Under the pieces are notes generated by a model that was not told the origin of the DNA, did no database searches, and saw only the letters and a list, made by a program, of their open reading frames with translations. From Candidatus Nitrotoga sp. LAW (GTDB taxonomy: Bacteria; Pseudomonadota; Gammaproteobacteria; Burkholderiales; Gallionellaceae): a DNA stretch of 64,000 nt. The stretch spans positions 59,223 through 123,222 of the forward strand of contig QFXI01000017.1 in the NCBI GenBank assembly GCA_003402315.1, written 5' to 3'. The number at the start of each line of letters is the position of its first letter. The stretch's first letter is position 1. This document shows positions 27,927 to 39,742 of this stretch, piece by piece. The translations under genes and the position numbers were made by a program.

Positions 27927-29078
27927 CTACATACCCAAATACGGCAGGATAGCTTGTGCCGCCTTATGTGCGTTGCCCTGCCTAAGCGTAGAATGCATAT
28001 CGGTGAAAATTGCTTCCAATTCAGCAACTGCCTGCTCATTAGAAAGCCAGTTTAATAGTGCCTGCGCAAGATTCTCCGGTGTTGCATCATTCTGCAATAG
28101 TTCCGGCACGACAAATTTACCTGCGAGTATGTTTGGAAGGCCAAAATATGGTTGGTATGCCTTGGGTTTCAATAGCCAATATGACAAGGTTGGCATCTTG
28201 TAAGTAATGACCATAGGGCGTTTGAGCAACGCAACTTCTAGCGTAGCGGTACCCGATGCAACCAACACAACATCTGCGGTAATTATCGCATCGTGCGCAT
28301 GGCCAAATAGGATTCTGATTGGTAAACTTTGTCCACCACAACGCCCCAAGATTTCCTCAAAAATACGGCGTGTTTCGACGGTCGCCAATGGGACAAGAAA
28401 GAGTGCCTCAGGCAATTTTCGTAAAATAATTCTCGCGGTGTCAATAAAGGTCACAGCCAGATTTCGAACCTCACTCTGACGGCTTCCTGGCAAGAAGGCA
28501 AACACTTTGCTTTGTATGGGCAAGCGCATCTGTTCGCGCATTGCGTTCCGATTGGGTTCCAATGGCAACATATCGGCCAGAGGGTGCCCGACATAGGTTA
28601 CCGGAATGCCTTCTTTTTCATATAGTGGTGGTTCAAAAGGAAATAACGCCAGCATATGCGACACCGCACGCTTAATCTTGTGGATGCGTTCGCCGCGCCA
28701 CGCCCAAATAGATGGACTAACGTAATGTATGGTGGGAATACCCTGTTCCTTAAGCTTTAACTCAAGATCAAGATTAAAATCTGGCGCATCAATACCTATA
28801 AATAAATCCGGTGGATGTGCATAGAAATACGCTCGAAGCTTACGGCGTATGTCCATTATTTCACGATAATGCCTCAGCACTTCGACGTAACCACGCACCG
28901 CAAGTTTTTCCTGCGCAAATAACACTTGCATACCAACTGCCTGCATCTTAGGGCCACCGATTCCGATGAATATTACACCGGGTACGGCCCGTTTTAATTC
29001 CTCCATCATATGGCTAGCAAGCAGATCACCTGAAGCTTCACCGGCAACAATGCCGATCACTTTTACTTGCTGTACCAT
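27927..29078 (-). CDS. lpxB: Lipid-A-disaccharide synthase
   Basis: A 383-residue GT19 glycosyltransferase joining UDP-2,3-diacylglucosamine and lipid X. Typical segments are GEASGDLLASHMMEEL, IGIDAPDFNLDLELKL, YVSPSIWAWRGERI and LPGSRQSEVRNL. It acts peripherally at the inner membrane. It follows lpxA by 9 bases and rnhB follows 12 bases later, so the three are co-transcribed. Confidence 0.97.
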   Translation of the reverse strand: MVQQVKVIGIVAGEASGDLLASHMMEELKRAVPGVIFIGIGGPKMQAVGMQVLFAQEKLAVRGYVEVLRHYREIMDIRRKLRAYFYAHPPDLFIGIDAPDFNLDLELKLKEQGIPTIHYVSPSIWAWRGERIHKIKRAVSHMLALFPFEPPLYEKEGIPVTYVGHPLADMLPLEPNRNAMREQMRLPIQSKVFAFLPGSRQSEVRNLAVTFIDTARIILRKLPEALFLVPLATVETRRIFEEILGRCGGQSLPIRILFGHAHDAIITADVVLVASGTATLEVALLKRPMVITYKMPTLSYWLLKPKAYQPYFGLPNILAGKFVVPELLQNDATPENLAQALLNWLSNEQAVAELEAIFTDMHSTLRQGNAHKAAQAILPYLGM

Positions 29079-29087
29079 ATAACCAGA

Positions 29088-29858
29088 TTAACGAATGATG
29101 CCGCGTTGCGAACGACCCAGAAAATTAACCAGTGCATTTAAATCTGGATATTCCGCTGCTTGGTCTTCAATGACTACTTTAGCCTGCTCTAAGGTTAACC
29201 CAGATTTGTACAAGGTTTTGTAAGCACGCTTGATCGCCATTACCGCTGCATTTGAAAAACCACGCCTCTTCAAACCTACCGAATTAATACCGTGAGGGGC
29301 AGTAGGGTTACCAGCGGCAGTGATATAGGGCGGAACGTCTTGCGAAAGAACAGCGCCCATTCCAGTAATTGCATGCATGCCAATCTGACAGAACTGGTGT
29401 ACCATCGAAAATCCTCCCAGGATTACATAGTCATCAATCCTGACGTGCCCGGCCAGCGTTGCATTGTTAGCGAAAATTGTATGGCTCCCGATCTGACAGT
29501 CATGCGCCAAATGCACATAGGCCATAATCCAGTTATCGTTCCCAATACGCGTCACGCCAGCATCTTGCGAAGTACCTATATTAAAGGTACAAAATTCGCG
29601 AATGGTATTGTTATCACCAATTTCCAGTCGAGTCGGCTCACCAGCATACTTCTTATCTTGCGGGATTTCACCCAGTGAACAAAATTGGAATATACGGTTG
29701 TGTTGGCCGATACTGGTATGTCCACCAATTACTACATGTGGTCCGATATGAGTATTTTCGCCAATCTCGACATATTCACCGATGATTGAATATGCACCCA
29801 CCTCAACGTTATCTGCCAATTTGGCATTTGGGTGAATAATAGCTGTCGGGTGAAACAT
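29088..29858 (-). CDS. lpxA: UDP-N-acetylglucosamine acyltransferase
   Basis: A 256-residue left-handed beta-helix trimer enzyme for the first step of lipid A synthesis. Hexapeptide repeats are visible from HPNAKLADNVEVGAYS on, and the catalytic His lies in VHLAHDCQIG. The start at 29858 ([10 protein letters not shown]) is chosen over an in-frame codon 21 bases upstream because its ATG overlaps the fabZ stop (TAATG) and fits the family N-terminus. Confidence 0.97.
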   Translation of the reverse strand: MFHPTAIIHPNAKLADNVEVGAYSIIGEYVEIGENTHIGPHVVIGGHTSIGQHNRIFQFCSLGEIPQDKKYAGEPTRLEIGDNNTIREFCTFNIGTSQDAGVTRIGNDNWIMAYVHLAHDCQIGSHTIFANNATLAGHVRIDDYVILGGFSMVHQFCQIGMHAITGMGAVLSQDVPPYITAAGNPTAPHGINSVGLKRRGFSNAAVMAIKRAYKTLYKSGLTLEQAKVVIEDQAAEYPDLNALVNFLGRSQRGIIR

Positions 29859-30310
29859 TACAATTCCCGCACCGTGCACATCAGTTCAGCCTCTGTCACA
29901 ACTTGTCCATTTACTTCCGCAGTAGCAGAAAATTTCCATAGACCACGCAGATTACGGAGGAACGATACCTTTAGAATGAGTTGGTCACCCGCAATCACAG
30001 GTTTCTTAAAACGTGCCCCGTCAATGCCAACAAAATAATAAACTGATCTATCGTCCGGCTTAGTACCTGAAGTCTTAAACACCAGGATTGCCGCAGCTTG
30101 GGCCATAGCTTCGACAATCAATACGCCAGGCATAACCGGATGATGCGGAAAATGGCCGCCAAAAAAAGGTTCATTAATGCTGACATTTTTTACTGCTACG
30201 ATATCCTTGCCAAGATCATATGACAGCACACGATCAATTAGCAAAAAAGGGTAGCGGTGCGGCAAGTATTCCAAAACCTCATAGATGTCCATTTGGGTGT
30301 CTGTGCTCAT
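29858..30310 (-). CDS. fabZ: 3-hydroxyacyl-ACP dehydratase FabZ
   Basis: A 150-residue hot-dog-fold enzyme of fatty acid elongation. The catalytic His and Glu lie in [20 protein letters not shown]. It overlaps lpxA by one base and lpxD by 4 bases. Competition with LpxA/LpxD for hydroxymyristoyl-ACP balances phospholipid and lipid A, which fits the shared operon. Confidence 0.97.
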   Translation of the reverse strand: MSTDTQMDIYEVLEYLPHRYPFLLIDRVLSYDLGKDIVAVKNVSINEPFFGGHFPHHPVMPGVLIVEAMAQAAAILVFKTSGTKPDDRSVYYFVGIDGARFKKPVIAGDQLILKVSFLRNLRGLWKFSATAEVNGQVVTEAELMCTVREL

Positions 30311-31350
30311 GAACGTTCCTTTCTTAAAGTCTCAATCTCTTGCTGCAGCATTTTTATTTTGCTGGCTAATTCATCCAAATGACGCAGCTGGGCTGCATTT
30401 TTTTGCCACACTTTATGCGAACTGAATGGAAAAATTCCAGTATAGGTACCCGGTTCCCGAATAGATTTTCCGATCATCGTATATGAAGAAATTTCGACAT
30501 GATCCGATATCTGTGTATGTCCTAAAATACCGGTACCACCACCGATACGACAATGGCGCCCGATAACCGCACTACCTGCAATGCCAACACATCCAGCAAT
30601 AGCGGTATGTGCGCCAATGCGAACATTGTGCGCAATCTGAATCAGATTATCTAATTTGACGCCTTCTTCAATAACGGTGTCATCCAACGCACCACAATCG
30701 ATTGTGGTATTCGCGCCGATTTCCACATCATCACCAATGACTACGCGCCCGATCTGCGGAATTTTCAGCCAGCGACCTTCATCCATCGCCAGACCAAAAC
30801 CATCTGCGCCAATCACAACACCGGAGTGCACTATTAATCTGCTTCCCAGTACGCAATTGTTATATACCACCACACGTGGGTGTAGGCGGGTATTAGTACC
30901 GATGGATACCCTGGCACCAATACTGCATCCTGCCATAATTGCACTGCCAGCTCCTACCTTGGTGCCTGCACCGATCACCACATTCGGACCAATATAGGCA
31001 CTGGGATCAATTTGAACACCTTCTTCAACCACAGCACTGGGATGAACGCCCGGAACTATTGAATCCAGTGGATTTAAAAACGCCGATACCTTAGCAAAAT
31101 AAAGATAAGGATTGTCACTTACGATGCGGGGTAGCGATGTCGCCTCTGAATCTGCCGTGCTGACGATTATTGCACTGGCACGGGTATTAGCAAGAAGTGG
31201 GCGATATTTTTCACTTGCCAGAAAAGTGAGTTGCCCCGCCTTCGCCTTTTCCAGCGTAGCGACTTGGTTAACAGTTATTTCGGTATTTCCCAGCAACTGA
31301 CCACCAAAATGCGCTGCAATTTCCTTAAGGTTATAATCCTTTCTCTTCAT
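30307..31350 (-). CDS. lpxD: UDP-3-O-(3-hydroxyacyl)glucosamine N-acyltransferase
   Basis: A 347-residue beta-helix acyltransferase for the third lipid A step. The N-terminal uridine-binding domain is followed by hexapeptide repeats ([18 protein letters not shown]) and the catalytic His in [12 protein letters not shown]. The C-terminal helix carries [19 protein letters not shown]. Position between skp and fabZ is canonical. Confidence 0.97.
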   Translation of the reverse strand: MKRKDYNLKEIAAHFGGQLLGNTEITVNQVATLEKAKAGQLTFLASEKYRPLLANTRASAIIVSTADSEATSLPRIVSDNPYLYFAKVSAFLNPLDSIVPGVHPSAVVEEGVQIDPSAYIGPNVVIGAGTKVGAGSAIMAGCSIGARVSIGTNTRLHPRVVVYNNCVLGSRLIVHSGVVIGADGFGLAMDEGRWLKIPQIGRVVIGDDVEIGANTTIDCGALDDTVIEEGVKLDNLIQIAHNVRIGAHTAIAGCVGIAGSAVIGRHCRIGGGTGILGHTQISDHVEISSYTMIGKSIREPGTYTGIFPFSSHKVWQKNAAQLRHLDELASKIKMLQQEIETLRKERS

Positions 31351-31374
31351 ACGATTCTAATTGCTTTCAAAGCG

Positions 31375-31878
31375 TTATTTTTCGTTCGCCATATATTTCA
31401 AAACTTTTTCAGTAATATCAATATTTGGGCTACGGTATACCGCCTCCTGCAAAATTAAATCATACTTTTCTTTTTCTGCAAGCGCTTGGATAGCCTTATT
31501 GGCATGTTCCAAAACTACTGACATTTCCTCATTTTTACGCAGATTCAAATCTTCACTGAAACCACGTTGCATGCGCTGCAAATTCATGTTGAGATTGGCC
31601 AGTTCACGTTCCTTGTTACGTTTTTCAGCATCTGGCAGGGTCAGTCCTTCCTTTTCCAGGAAAATTTGAACATCTTTTACCTGTTTGACAACTTTCTTAA
31701 TCTCTTGATCACGTCCAGAAAACTCTTTCTCAATTTTTTTCTCGGCCTTCACAGCAGGTGCGGATTCCCGCAAAATTCGTTCAGTATTCACTATACCGAC
31801 ACGAAAATCGGCCGCTAATGATTGAGTACAACCAGCCAACAACAATACCTGGATAAATCTCATAGTTAAAATATTCAT
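31375..31878 (-). CDS. skp: OmpH/Skp family periplasmic chaperone
   Basis: A 167-residue protein with a signal peptide ending near SLAAD (residue 23), then Skp-like FRVGIVNTERILRESAPA and a long charged helical arm (residues about 40-130). Skp trimers hold unfolded outer-membrane proteins in the periplasm. It lies 20 bases after bamA and 24 bases before lpxD. Confidence 0.93.
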   Translation of the reverse strand: MNILTMRFIQVLLLAGCTQSLAADFRVGIVNTERILRESAPAVKAEKKIEKEFSGRDQEIKKVVKQVKDVQIFLEKEGLTLPDAEKRNKERELANLNMNLQRMQRGFSEDLNLRKNEEMSVVLEHANKAIQALAEKEKYDLILQEAVYRSPNIDITEKVLKYMANEK

Positions 31879-31898
31879 TTTTCTCCTACCCCAATTTT

Positions 31899-34175
31899 TT
31901 AAAATAGCGAACCCAAGGTAAACTGGAATTGTTGCAATTTATCACCAAATTGTTTGTTTAGTGGCACACCTACGCTAATTTTTAGTGGACCCATCGGCGA
32001 TACCCAAGTAACGGCGACACCAGTAGAATAGCGTAAGCTATCAGATGCTGTAAGACCTGTGCCAAACACCGCGCCCGCATCAAAAAAAGCACTCAAACGC
32101 ACTGATCTGTCCTTGTTCATTCCAGGCATGGGGAATAGTAATTCAGCATTTCCGACTATGCGCCTTGTGCCACCCAAGGAATTATTATTGATATCCCGTG
32201 GCCCAATAGAAAATGGCTTGAAACCACGAACCGAACCTGGTCCACCAGCATAAAAGTTTTTGAAAAATGGCACCGTTTTGCCACCATAGCCTTCAGCACC
32301 TCCTGCTTCACCATTCAGCATAAGGGTAATATTTTGACTTATCGGATAAAACCACTGATGCTGGTAAGTAAGCTTGTAAAACTGTTGATTGGAGATCGGC
32401 ATAGCCACCTCCACAAAAGCACGTTGCACCGTCCCCGCCGTAGTATAAATAGCGCTATCGCGGTTATCCCGGCTCCATCCCACCGAGCCCAACAAATTGC
32501 TCGTGGAAGGCCCAAAGATTCTAACGTAATCTTTCATCTGTAGCGAGCTAGTGTCGGTAAGTGTCAGTTCGGTCTTTTCCGCCGATATACCATAATGTGT
32601 ATTTTCGAAATCACTGATTGGTACACCAAAACGCACTCCTCCACCAATGGTTGATGAAAGGTATGGGCTAATTGCCGTAAAAGTGGAATTTACATTGCGT
32701 TTGTATACATCGAAGCCTCGGCTCATTCCATTATCGGTGTAATAGGGGTTGGTATAAGATAGCGAATATACTTGATTAATTTTACCGGTATTAATTTGTG
32801 TGGACAGATTGTTACCGGTACCGAACAAATTTCGTTGAGTGACAGAACCAGTAAACACCACCCCAACGTTACTGGATACCCCGGCACCGATCGAGAAATC
32901 TCCAGTGGGCTTTTCCTTAACAGCCAGGCTAACATCCAACTGATCATTTGTGCCTGGCACCGGTAATGTCTCAATATTTACTTCACTAAAGAAATCTAAA
33001 CGATCGACTTTTTGTTTAGATGTCTTAATTTTAGACGCGGAATACCATGCTCCCTCCATCTGGCGAAATTCACGCCGAATCACAATATCGCTAGTCTTGG
33101 TGTTACCTGTAATGTCGATATGCCGTACATAAGCCCGCGAACCAGGGTCAACTACAAAAGTAAATCCCACCTGATGCTTTTCTTTATCGACATCCGGTAC
33201 CGCATTGACATTAGCGAAAGCGTAACCATCCTCACCCAGGCGATCACCGATTTTCTTGCTAGAATCGGTCAGCTCCTTGCGGGAAAACACATCCCCCGCT
33301 TGTACTTTGATCAATTTACGCGTCTCAACATGAGATAAAATATTCTCAGGCCCAGATACTTTAACATCAGAAACCGTATACTTAGCACCTTCACTAAGAT
33401 TAATGGTGATGTAAATGTGCTCTTTATCCGGTGTAATAGAAACTTGGGTAGAGTCTACGGAAAACTCCAGATAGCCCGCGTCAAGATAAAATGAACGCAA
33501 AATTTCCAGATCTGCAGACAATTTTTGTTTGGAGTATTGATCATTTTTAGTAAACCAGCTTATCCAGTTTGGAGTACCGAGCTGCATCAAGCCTTTCAAT
33601 TTTTTTTCGCTGAAAGCTTGGTTACCAATAATGTTAATTTCCCTGATTTTAGAAGTTTCACCCTCAACCACATTAAAAACGATAGCGACGCGGTTACGTT
33701 CTAGCTCGGTGACAGTGGCGTTGACTTTCACCCCATATTTACCACGCGCCACATACTGACGCTTGAGTTCTTGCTCTGCTTTATCCAAAGCAGATTTGTC
33801 GAAAATACGGCCATCCGCCAGTCCCACCGACTTAAGATTGTCGCGTAGCGTGTCTTTTGGAAACTCCTTTACTCCGTTAATTTCAATGCTGGCGATTGAC
33901 GGACGTTCGCGCACCAACACAATTAACACCCCCTGCTGCGTCTCAAGGCGCACGTCCTTGAAAAAGCCAGTGGCAAATAGTGCACGGATTGCCGCAGCAG
34001 CATGCTCATCATCCAGCTTGTCACCAACCTTGACCGGTAAATAACTAAATACAGTGCCTGCCTCAGTACGCTGTATACCTTCTACACGGATATCTTTAAC
34101 CACGAAAGGCTCGATAGCTATGGCGGACGTGGCATACAACAACGGGATAAGTCCCGCTAAATTTTTCAAATTCAT
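31899..34175 (-). CDS. bamA: Outer-membrane protein assembly factor BamA
   Basis: A 758-residue Omp85 protein. The signal peptide ends at TSAIA (start MNLKNLAGL at 34175, chosen because upstream in-frame codons precede no signal-like sequence). Five POTRA domains fill about residues 22-420, starting FVVKDIRVEGIQRTEAGTVF; a 16-strand barrel follows, with the lid/loop-6 motif GGPGSVRGFKP and a final aromatic residue (LGSLF) as outer-membrane signal. It inserts barrel proteins into the outer membrane. Confidence 0.97.
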   Translation of the reverse strand: MNLKNLAGLIPLLYATSAIAIEPFVVKDIRVEGIQRTEAGTVFSYLPVKVGDKLDDEHAAAAIRALFATGFFKDVRLETQQGVLIVLVRERPSIASIEINGVKEFPKDTLRDNLKSVGLADGRIFDKSALDKAEQELKRQYVARGKYGVKVNATVTELERNRVAIVFNVVEGETSKIREINIIGNQAFSEKKLKGLMQLGTPNWISWFTKNDQYSKQKLSADLEILRSFYLDAGYLEFSVDSTQVSITPDKEHIYITINLSEGAKYTVSDVKVSGPENILSHVETRKLIKVQAGDVFSRKELTDSSKKIGDRLGEDGYAFANVNAVPDVDKEKHQVGFTFVVDPGSRAYVRHIDITGNTKTSDIVIRREFRQMEGAWYSASKIKTSKQKVDRLDFFSEVNIETLPVPGTNDQLDVSLAVKEKPTGDFSIGAGVSSNVGVVFTGSVTQRNLFGTGNNLSTQINTGKINQVYSLSYTNPYYTDNGMSRGFDVYKRNVNSTFTAISPYLSSTIGGGVRFGVPISDFENTHYGISAEKTELTLTDTSSLQMKDYVRIFGPSTSNLLGSVGWSRDNRDSAIYTTAGTVQRAFVEVAMPISNQQFYKLTYQHQWFYPISQNITLMLNGEAGGAEGYGGKTVPFFKNFYAGGPGSVRGFKPFSIGPRDINNNSLGGTRRIVGNAELLFPMPGMNKDRSVRLSAFFDAGAVFGTGLTASDSLRYSTGVAVTWVSPMGPLKISVGVPLNKQFGDKLQQFQFTLGSLF

Positions 34176-34188
34176 GTATTGTTTCAAC

Positions 34189-35544
34189 CTAAAACAGGCG
34201 GCTAAAGTCGTTAAACAACGCAAGAGCCATCAAGGTAATGAGCAGCGCGATACCAATTTTTTGCCCGGTTTCCCAAACCTTCTCAGATATCGGACTGCCC
34301 TTAATTAACTCGGCCATATAATACAGCAAATGTCCCCCATCCAATAAAGGGATAGGCAACAAATTCAACACCCCGAGGCTAATACTGATCAGCGCCAGAA
34401 AACTTAAGTACGCGACCACACCCATCTGTGCGGACTGTCCCGCATAATCAGCAATAGTAATGGGCCCACTCAGATTTTTCAGCGACATTTCACCTATTAC
34501 AATTTTGCCCAACGTCTTCAAACTTACCTTGGCAATTCCCCACGTTTTTCGTATGGCATATCCGAGTGCCGCAAATGGTGAGTAATGCACTGTAGTCAAC
34601 ATGGCATCAAACTCATGCCGATCTATGTGCGGTGCAGCTCCAATCTTACCGACCGTTATATCCGCTTCGCTGCTTACTTCAGGTGTAAGATAAAAAACCT
34701 GTAGTGGCATGCCTTTTCGCTCAATTTCTAACTGAAGTGGCTGTCCTGGATGGCCACGTACTACCGCCACCAAGTCTTTCCAGTCTCCAATGTTTTTCCC
34801 ATCTATACGCAGAATTTTATCATCTGGAAGTAACCCTGCACGTTGGGCAACCCCGCCTTCTACCAACTTTCCAATGACAGGGAGCACCAGCGGCTGATAA
34901 GGTTGCAAACCAAGAGATTGCAAAAAATTTTCATCCATATCACCCGAGGTGAGCGCTTTCAAATTGAGCACATGCTGAACCATATCTCCTTCTGCGGTGC
35001 GTGCTTCTATGCGTGCTTCGGTAGCTCCTTGCAGAGCAAGGTCCAATAATACCCAACTCACCTGCTCCCAGCTCGGAATGGCTTGCTCATTAATGCTGAC
35101 GATGGTTTCCTGCGCTTGCAGGGATGCTGCTGCTGCAGCGGTATTCGGTAATACTTCGCCCAGCACAGGTTTAAGGCTGGGCACACCATAGATGAATAAC
35201 ATCCAGAATAGTAAGATGGCTAACAACAGGTTGGCCACCGGCCCCGCTACCACAATAGCCATGCGCTGTAGCACAGGCTGGCGATTGAATGCATGTTGTA
35301 GCTCATGCTCCGCCACTTTACCTTCACGCTCATCCAGCATCTTGACATAGCCACCTAAGGGAATGGCGGAAATTACCCAATCTGTCTCACTATTTACAAA
35401 ACGTTTGGTGTAGATTGTCTTGCCAAAGCCAACTGAAAAACGCAACACTTTCACTCCGCATAATCGTGCTACCCAGTAATGGCCCATCTCATGGATCACT
35501 ACGAGTATTGCTATAGCAACAATGAAAGCCAACAGCGTAATCAT
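34189..35544 (-). CDS. rseP: Regulated intramembrane protease RseP
   Basis: A 451-residue site-2 protease of the inner membrane. The zinc site [14 protein letters not shown] is in TM1 (His18, Glu19, His22), two PDZ domains lie around residues 115-300, and [16 protein letters not shown] carries the third ligand. The start ATG at 35544 overlaps the dxr stop (ATGA), preferred over a codon 9 bases upstream. It cleaves anti-sigma factors such as RseA and remnant signal peptides. Confidence 0.96.
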   Translation of the reverse strand: MITLLAFIVAIAILVVIHEMGHYWVARLCGVKVLRFSVGFGKTIYTKRFVNSETDWVISAIPLGGYVKMLDEREGKVAEHELQHAFNRQPVLQRMAIVVAGPVANLLLAILLFWMLFIYGVPSLKPVLGEVLPNTAAAAASLQAQETIVSINEQAIPSWEQVSWVLLDLALQGATEARIEARTAEGDMVQHVLNLKALTSGDMDENFLQSLGLQPYQPLVLPVIGKLVEGGVAQRAGLLPDDKILRIDGKNIGDWKDLVAVVRGHPGQPLQLEIERKGMPLQVFYLTPEVSSEADITVGKIGAAPHIDRHEFDAMLTTVHYSPFAALGYAIRKTWGIAKVSLKTLGKIVIGEMSLKNLSGPITIADYAGQSAQMGVVAYLSFLALISISLGVLNLLPIPLLDGGHLLYYMAELIKGSPISEKVWETGQKIGIALLITLMALALFNDFSRLF

Positions 35545-36749
35545 GATAAACAAATCATATTTTTCATTAAATCATTTGCCATTAGACGTGCGGCGGCATC
35601 CGCAGTTAGCACATCCTCCAACGTATTAACTGTAGTTACCGGCAAGTCAGCTAGCACATCTTCTATCAGACGTGGAATGGCAAGGAAAGAAATCTGTTTG
35701 TTTAGAAATGCAGCCACGGCAACTTCATTAGCCGCATTTAGCACGGCAGGTGCTGTGCCGCCGGCGCGCAAAGCCTGGTAGGCCAATGCCAACCCTGGGA
35801 AACGTATAAAATCCGGGGCAATAAAATCGAGGGTAGCTATCTTGAACAGATCTAACGGTTCTGAACCAGTTTCAATGCGTTCAGGATAAGCCAATGCATA
35901 AGCAATTGGGATGCGCATGTCCGGGTTGCCAAGCTGCGCCAGTACCGAGCCATCCACATATTGCACCAGCGAATGAACAATGCTCTGTGGATGCACCACG
36001 ACTTGAATCGCATCGGCTGGCGCATTAAACAACCAGTGTGCCTCAATGATTTCCAGCCCCTTGTTTATCATGGTAGCGGAATCTACCGAAATCTTACGTC
36101 CCATTACCCAATTAGGGTGCGCGCACGCTTGTTCCGGTGTGACATGTTGTAATGCAGATAAAGTAGTATTGAGAAAAGGACCGCCAGATGCAGTGAGCAG
36201 AATTTTACTTATTCCGCTAGCAGCTAAACTATCCGTGTGATGACGAGAATAATTATGGGGCAAAGCCTGAAAGATGGCGTTATGCTCACTGTCAATAGGT
36301 AACAGCGTAGCACCAAATTTTTGCACCTCGTCCATAAATACTCGCCCTGCCATTACCAGCACTTCTTTGTTCGCCAACAGGATTTTCTTGCCTGCGCGTG
36401 CAGCAGCCAGTGTAGGACGCAACCCTGCTGCGCCAACAATGGCCGCCATTACCGTATCCACTTCCGACAGTGACGCAACGCGCTCCAGCGCAGCGGCACC
36501 ACATAAAACCTCTACATCCAAGCCAGCTACGGCGATACGCTGCGCCAGACGCATAGCTGCCCCATCGTCCAGCAATACAGCATAGCGAGGCGTAAAACGA
36601 ATACATTGCTCAAACAGAATATTGTCTTGACACTGCGCGGTGAGTGCCATAATGCGGTAGCGCTCAGGGTGGCGTGCCACGACATCCAATGTGCTGGTTC
36701 CTATGCTGCCAGTGGAACCAAGTATGGTGAGGTAGCTTATACTTTTCAT
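35541..36749 (-). CDS. dxr: 1-deoxy-D-xylulose 5-phosphate reductoisomerase
   Basis: A 402-residue NADPH enzyme forming MEP in the isoprenoid pathway. The N-terminus [18 protein letters not shown] is the nucleotide-binding motif; metal-site and loop marks are [13 protein letters not shown] and TASGGPFLN. It overlaps cdsA and rseP by 4 bases at each end, implying translational coupling. Confidence 0.97.
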   Translation of the reverse strand: MKSISYLTILGSTGSIGTSTLDVVARHPERYRIMALTAQCQDNILFEQCIRFTPRYAVLLDDGAAMRLAQRIAVAGLDVEVLCGAAALERVASLSEVDTVMAAIVGAAGLRPTLAAARAGKKILLANKEVLVMAGRVFMDEVQKFGATLLPIDSEHNAIFQALPHNYSRHHTDSLAASGISKILLTASGGPFLNTTLSALQHVTPEQACAHPNWVMGRKISVDSATMINKGLEIIEAHWLFNAPADAIQVVVHPQSIVHSLVQYVDGSVLAQLGNPDMRIPIAYALAYPERIETGSEPLDLFKIATLDFIAPDFIRFPGLALAYQALRAGGTAPAVLNAANEVAVAAFLNKQISFLAIPRLIEDVLADLPVTTVNTLEDVLTADAAARLMANDLMKNMICLS

Positions 36750-37567
36750 GCCAGCCTTTGAAGAAGAACCACCATGGCAGCTAATGGCAAAGTGGAGGTC
36801 AAAGCATCAATACGGTCTAGCAGGCCACCATGGCCGGGAAGCAATGCACCGCTATCCTTAACTCCAGCTTGGCGCTTAATAGCCGACTCGAACAAATCAC
36901 CGATCACTGCCAGTCCCACCCACCCCCAAGATACTATTAACATGCCGGACAGCGCTCCGTAATTAGTGAACAGGTCACTTGCCCAAACAATCAGCAATGT
37001 GTACACGGTCACTCCGAGCAGAGCGCCGAACACTCCTTCCCAAGTTTTACCGGGACTAATATTGGGCGCCAGCTTGTTTTTGCCAAATTTACGTCCACTA
37101 AAATAAGCAGTTATATCTGCCACCCATACCAACCCCATCACCCCCAATAACCACCAAGGATTTTGCATACGCAAATCCATCATTGCCAAGCCCGTCGGTA
37201 TCAATAGTATCCAACCAGTTAGCATCATCAACAGCGGTTGGCGCACTTGCCAACGAGCGATCAACCAAAATGGCACCATAATTAACCATAACAACGCCGA
37301 CATACCATATATCAGCAGATGCAATGACTCAAGCTGCCAGGGATATTGCGTATCAAGCCAAACGATGCATAGCATCACAGCCAAAGTCAGCCACAAATAA
37401 GCATGAACAGTCTTTTTGGACAGGTTAGATAAGTGCGCCCATTCCAATGATCCTTGCATCACAAGGGTTATTACCAGCGCAGCCCACCCTAAAGTAGGCA
37501 ACAGAAATAGAGCTAACAGAAACGACATCAGCAATATGGCGGCTGTGACCACACGCTGCTTAAGCAT
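36746..37567 (-). CDS. cdsA: Phosphatidate cytidylyltransferase
   Basis: A 273-residue membrane enzyme making CDP-diacylglycerol. It has about eight hydrophobic segments and the CDP-alcohol signature near the C-terminus, including [16 protein letters not shown] and [20 protein letters not shown]. The start at 37567 ([12 protein letters not shown]) is preferred, since the longer form would add a charged non-family extension; it still overlaps the uppS stop by 8 bases. Confidence 0.96.
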   Translation of the reverse strand: MLKQRVVTAAILLMSFLLALFLLPTLGWAALVITLVMQGSLEWAHLSNLSKKTVHAYLWLTLAVMLCIVWLDTQYPWQLESLHLLIYGMSALLWLIMVPFWLIARWQVRQPLLMMLTGWILLIPTGLAMMDLRMQNPWWLLGVMGLVWVADITAYFSGRKFGKNKLAPNISPGKTWEGVFGALLGVTVYTLLIVWASDLFTNYGALSGMLIVSWGWVGLAVIGDLFESAIKRQAGVKDSGALLPGHGGLLDRIDALTSTLPLAAMVVLLQRLA

Positions 37568-38339
37568 TAGCTTTCCCATCTTGCATTCGCTCACTTCGAA
37601 CTTGCTCACTCGTTCGGCCAAAGCGACGCTCCCGTGCGCAGTAAGACTGGATAGCCAATTTCAATGCCTCACCATTAAAAGCGGGCCAGAGTGTATCGGT
37701 AAAATATAACTCGGTATATGCCAGTTGCCAGAGCAAAAAATTGCTGATGCGTTGCTCCCCGCCAGTGCGGATAAATAAATCCGGCTCAGGCGCATAATGC
37801 ATAGAGAGGTACGCTTCCAGGTCTTCTTCATTAAAACCGCCAACCAAATCAGGATGCGCTTGCAGCATCGTCTGCATAGCTTGCATAATATCCCAGCGTC
37901 CGCCGTAGTCGGCCGCAACAGTAAGCGTTAAGCTAACATTGCTCACAGTCAATTGTTCTGCGTCCAAAATACATTGATTAAGTTTGGCGTTGAAACGGCT
38001 GCGATCGCCGACTATTTTTAGCCGAATGTTATTCTCGTGCAACTTGGATACTTCACGTTCAAGCATTTTCAGGAATAACTGCATCAGAAAAGAAACCTCT
38101 TCTGCCGGGCGACGCCAGTTCTCGCTGCTGAAGGCAAACAGGGTTAGGTATTCAACTCCCAGTTCGCGGCAAACTTTCACAATCTCGCGTACTGTTTCCA
38201 CACCGCGCTGATGCCCGGCGATACGTGGTAGAAAACGCTGCTTTGCCCAACGACCATTACCATCCATGATGATGGCAATATGGCGTGGCACTTTAGGTAC
38301 AGCCGGAACGGTGCGGGTAGGGCTTTGAAATAACGCCAT
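37560..38339 (-). CDS. uppS: Isoprenyl transferase (undecaprenyl diphosphate synthase)
   Basis: A 259-residue cis-prenyltransferase making the C55 carrier for peptidoglycan and LPS. The signature [16 protein letters not shown] holds the catalytic Asp, [13 protein letters not shown] and [14 protein letters not shown] follow, and [19 protein letters not shown] is the C-terminal motif. It begins 104 bases after frr. Confidence 0.97.
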   Translation of the reverse strand: MALFQSPTRTVPAVPKVPRHIAIIMDGNGRWAKQRFLPRIAGHQRGVETVREIVKVCRELGVEYLTLFAFSSENWRRPAEEVSFLMQLFLKMLEREVSKLHENNIRLKIVGDRSRFNAKLNQCILDAEQLTVSNVSLTLTVAADYGGRWDIMQAMQTMLQAHPDLVGGFNEEDLEAYLSMHYAPEPDLFIRTGGEQRISNFLLWQLAYTELYFTDTLWPAFNGEALKLAIQSYCARERRFGRTSEQVRSERMQDGKANA

Positions 38340-38442
38340 TAAGAACCTCTGAAGGAATTTCGCGAGGACAGCGACCGTTTTGATCGCACAAGCGAGCAGT
38401 GCGCCCGCTTTCTCATGGTATGCAACTCCATATGCAGTGCAG

Positions 38443-39000
38443 TTAAACCGCCATTAGGTCTATCTCTTTTGTGTGCAACAATTTCTCTACTTCTACTACA
38501 AAATGGTCAGTAAGTTTTTGTACCTCATCCTGTCCACGACGCTCACCATCTTCGCCAATTTCTTTATCTTTAAGCAACTTCTTAAGATGTTCATTGGCAT
38601 CGCGACGTACATTGCGTATAGCCACCTTAGCGCTCTCCGACTCACTACGCACTACCTTGATCAAGTCACGGCGACGCTCTTCTGTCAACATTGGCATGGG
38701 TACACGAATTAAATCCCCGTTAGTCGCTGGGTTCAGTCCCAAATCAGCGTCACGTATCGCTTTTTCCACTGCTGAAATCATATTTTTTTCCCACGGTTGT
38801 ACCCCAATGGTGCGTGAATCAATCAGAGTTACATTGGCAACTTGGCTAATCAACGTGGGACTGCCATAATAATCTACGGTCACATGATCCAGAATACCAG
38901 TGTGTGCCCTCCCAGTACGAATCTTACCGAAATCCACCTTGAGCGTTTCCAGCGTCTTATTCATCTTCTGTTCAGCATTTTTTTTGATATCAGAAATCAT
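38443..39000 (-). CDS. frr: Ribosome recycling factor
   Basis: A 185-residue protein that splits the post-termination ribosome with EF-G. It opens [20 protein letters not shown] and carries [17 protein letters not shown] and [19 protein letters not shown] site 9 bases upstream selects the ATG at 39000 over one at 39009. It follows pyrH by 15 bases. Confidence 0.97.
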   Translation of the reverse strand: MISDIKKNAEQKMNKTLETLKVDFGKIRTGRAHTGILDHVTVDYYGSPTLISQVANVTLIDSRTIGVQPWEKNMISAVEKAIRDADLGLNPATNGDLIRVPMPMLTEERRRDLIKVVRSESESAKVAIRNVRRDANEHLKKLLKDKEIGEDGERRGQDEVQKLTDHFVVEVEKLLHTKEIDLMAV

Positions 39001-39015
39001 TACATTCATCCTCCA

Positions 39016-39738
39016 TCAGTTACAGTGTACCAGTGTCCCTTCATCCTGCCCCATCACTACGCGCTTCAACGCGTCATGTTTGAAGATGCTGAATACAATA
39101 ATCGGCAAGCTCTGATCACGGCACAGGGTTAATGCAGTGGCATCCATTACCTTAAGATTTTTATTAATCGCTTCATCAAAACTCAATTTCTGATAACGGA
39201 TAGCGGCGGGATCCAGTTTTGGGTCGGCGGTATACACCCCGTCCACTTTCGTCGCCTTAATAACAACTTCCGCATCCATTTCCACGCCACGCAGGGCAGC
39301 GGCGGTATCAGTAGTGAAAAACGGATTACCGGTGCCGGCAGCAAATATCACCACTTTGCCATCCTCTAAGTAGCGCAATGCTTTGCCTCGTATAAATGGT
39401 TCAGCCACTTGTTCCAGGTTGAGAGCCGACTGCACCCGACAATCCAAACCGAAGCGTTTCATAGCATCCTGCAAGGCCATCGCATTCATCACGGTAGCCA
39501 ACATTCCCATATAATCGGCGGTAGCGCGATCCATCCCGGCAGCGGCAGGCGCAACGCCACGGAAGATATTGCCGCCGCCAATCACCACCGCCACTTGTAC
39601 ACCCAACCTAACCACTTCGCCAATTTCGCTAACAATGCGCTCAATCACAGCACGATTAATGCCGTAATTATCATCGCCCATCAGGGCTTCCCCGGAAAGT
39701 TTGAGCAGAATACGTTTATATGCTGGAGCAACTGGCAT
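39016..39738 (-). CDS. pyrH: Uridylate kinase
   Basis: A 240-residue hexameric UMP kinase. It has [26 protein letters not shown] and [15 protein letters not shown]. The start at 39738 ([10 protein letters not shown]) leaves 4 bases after the tsf stop; a longer in-frame form would run back into tsf without family similarity. Confidence 0.97.
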   Translation of the reverse strand: MPVAPAYKRILLKLSGEALMGDDNYGINRAVIERIVSEIGEVVRLGVQVAVVIGGGNIFRGVAPAAAGMDRATADYMGMLATVMNAMALQDAMKRFGLDCRVQSALNLEQVAEPFIRGKALRYLEDGKVVIFAAGTGNPFFTTDTAAALRGVEMDAEVVIKATKVDGVYTADPKLDPAAIRYQKLSFDEAINKNLKVMDATALTLCRDQSLPIIVFSIFKHDALKRVVMGQDEGTLVHCN

Positions 39739-39742
39739 CTGC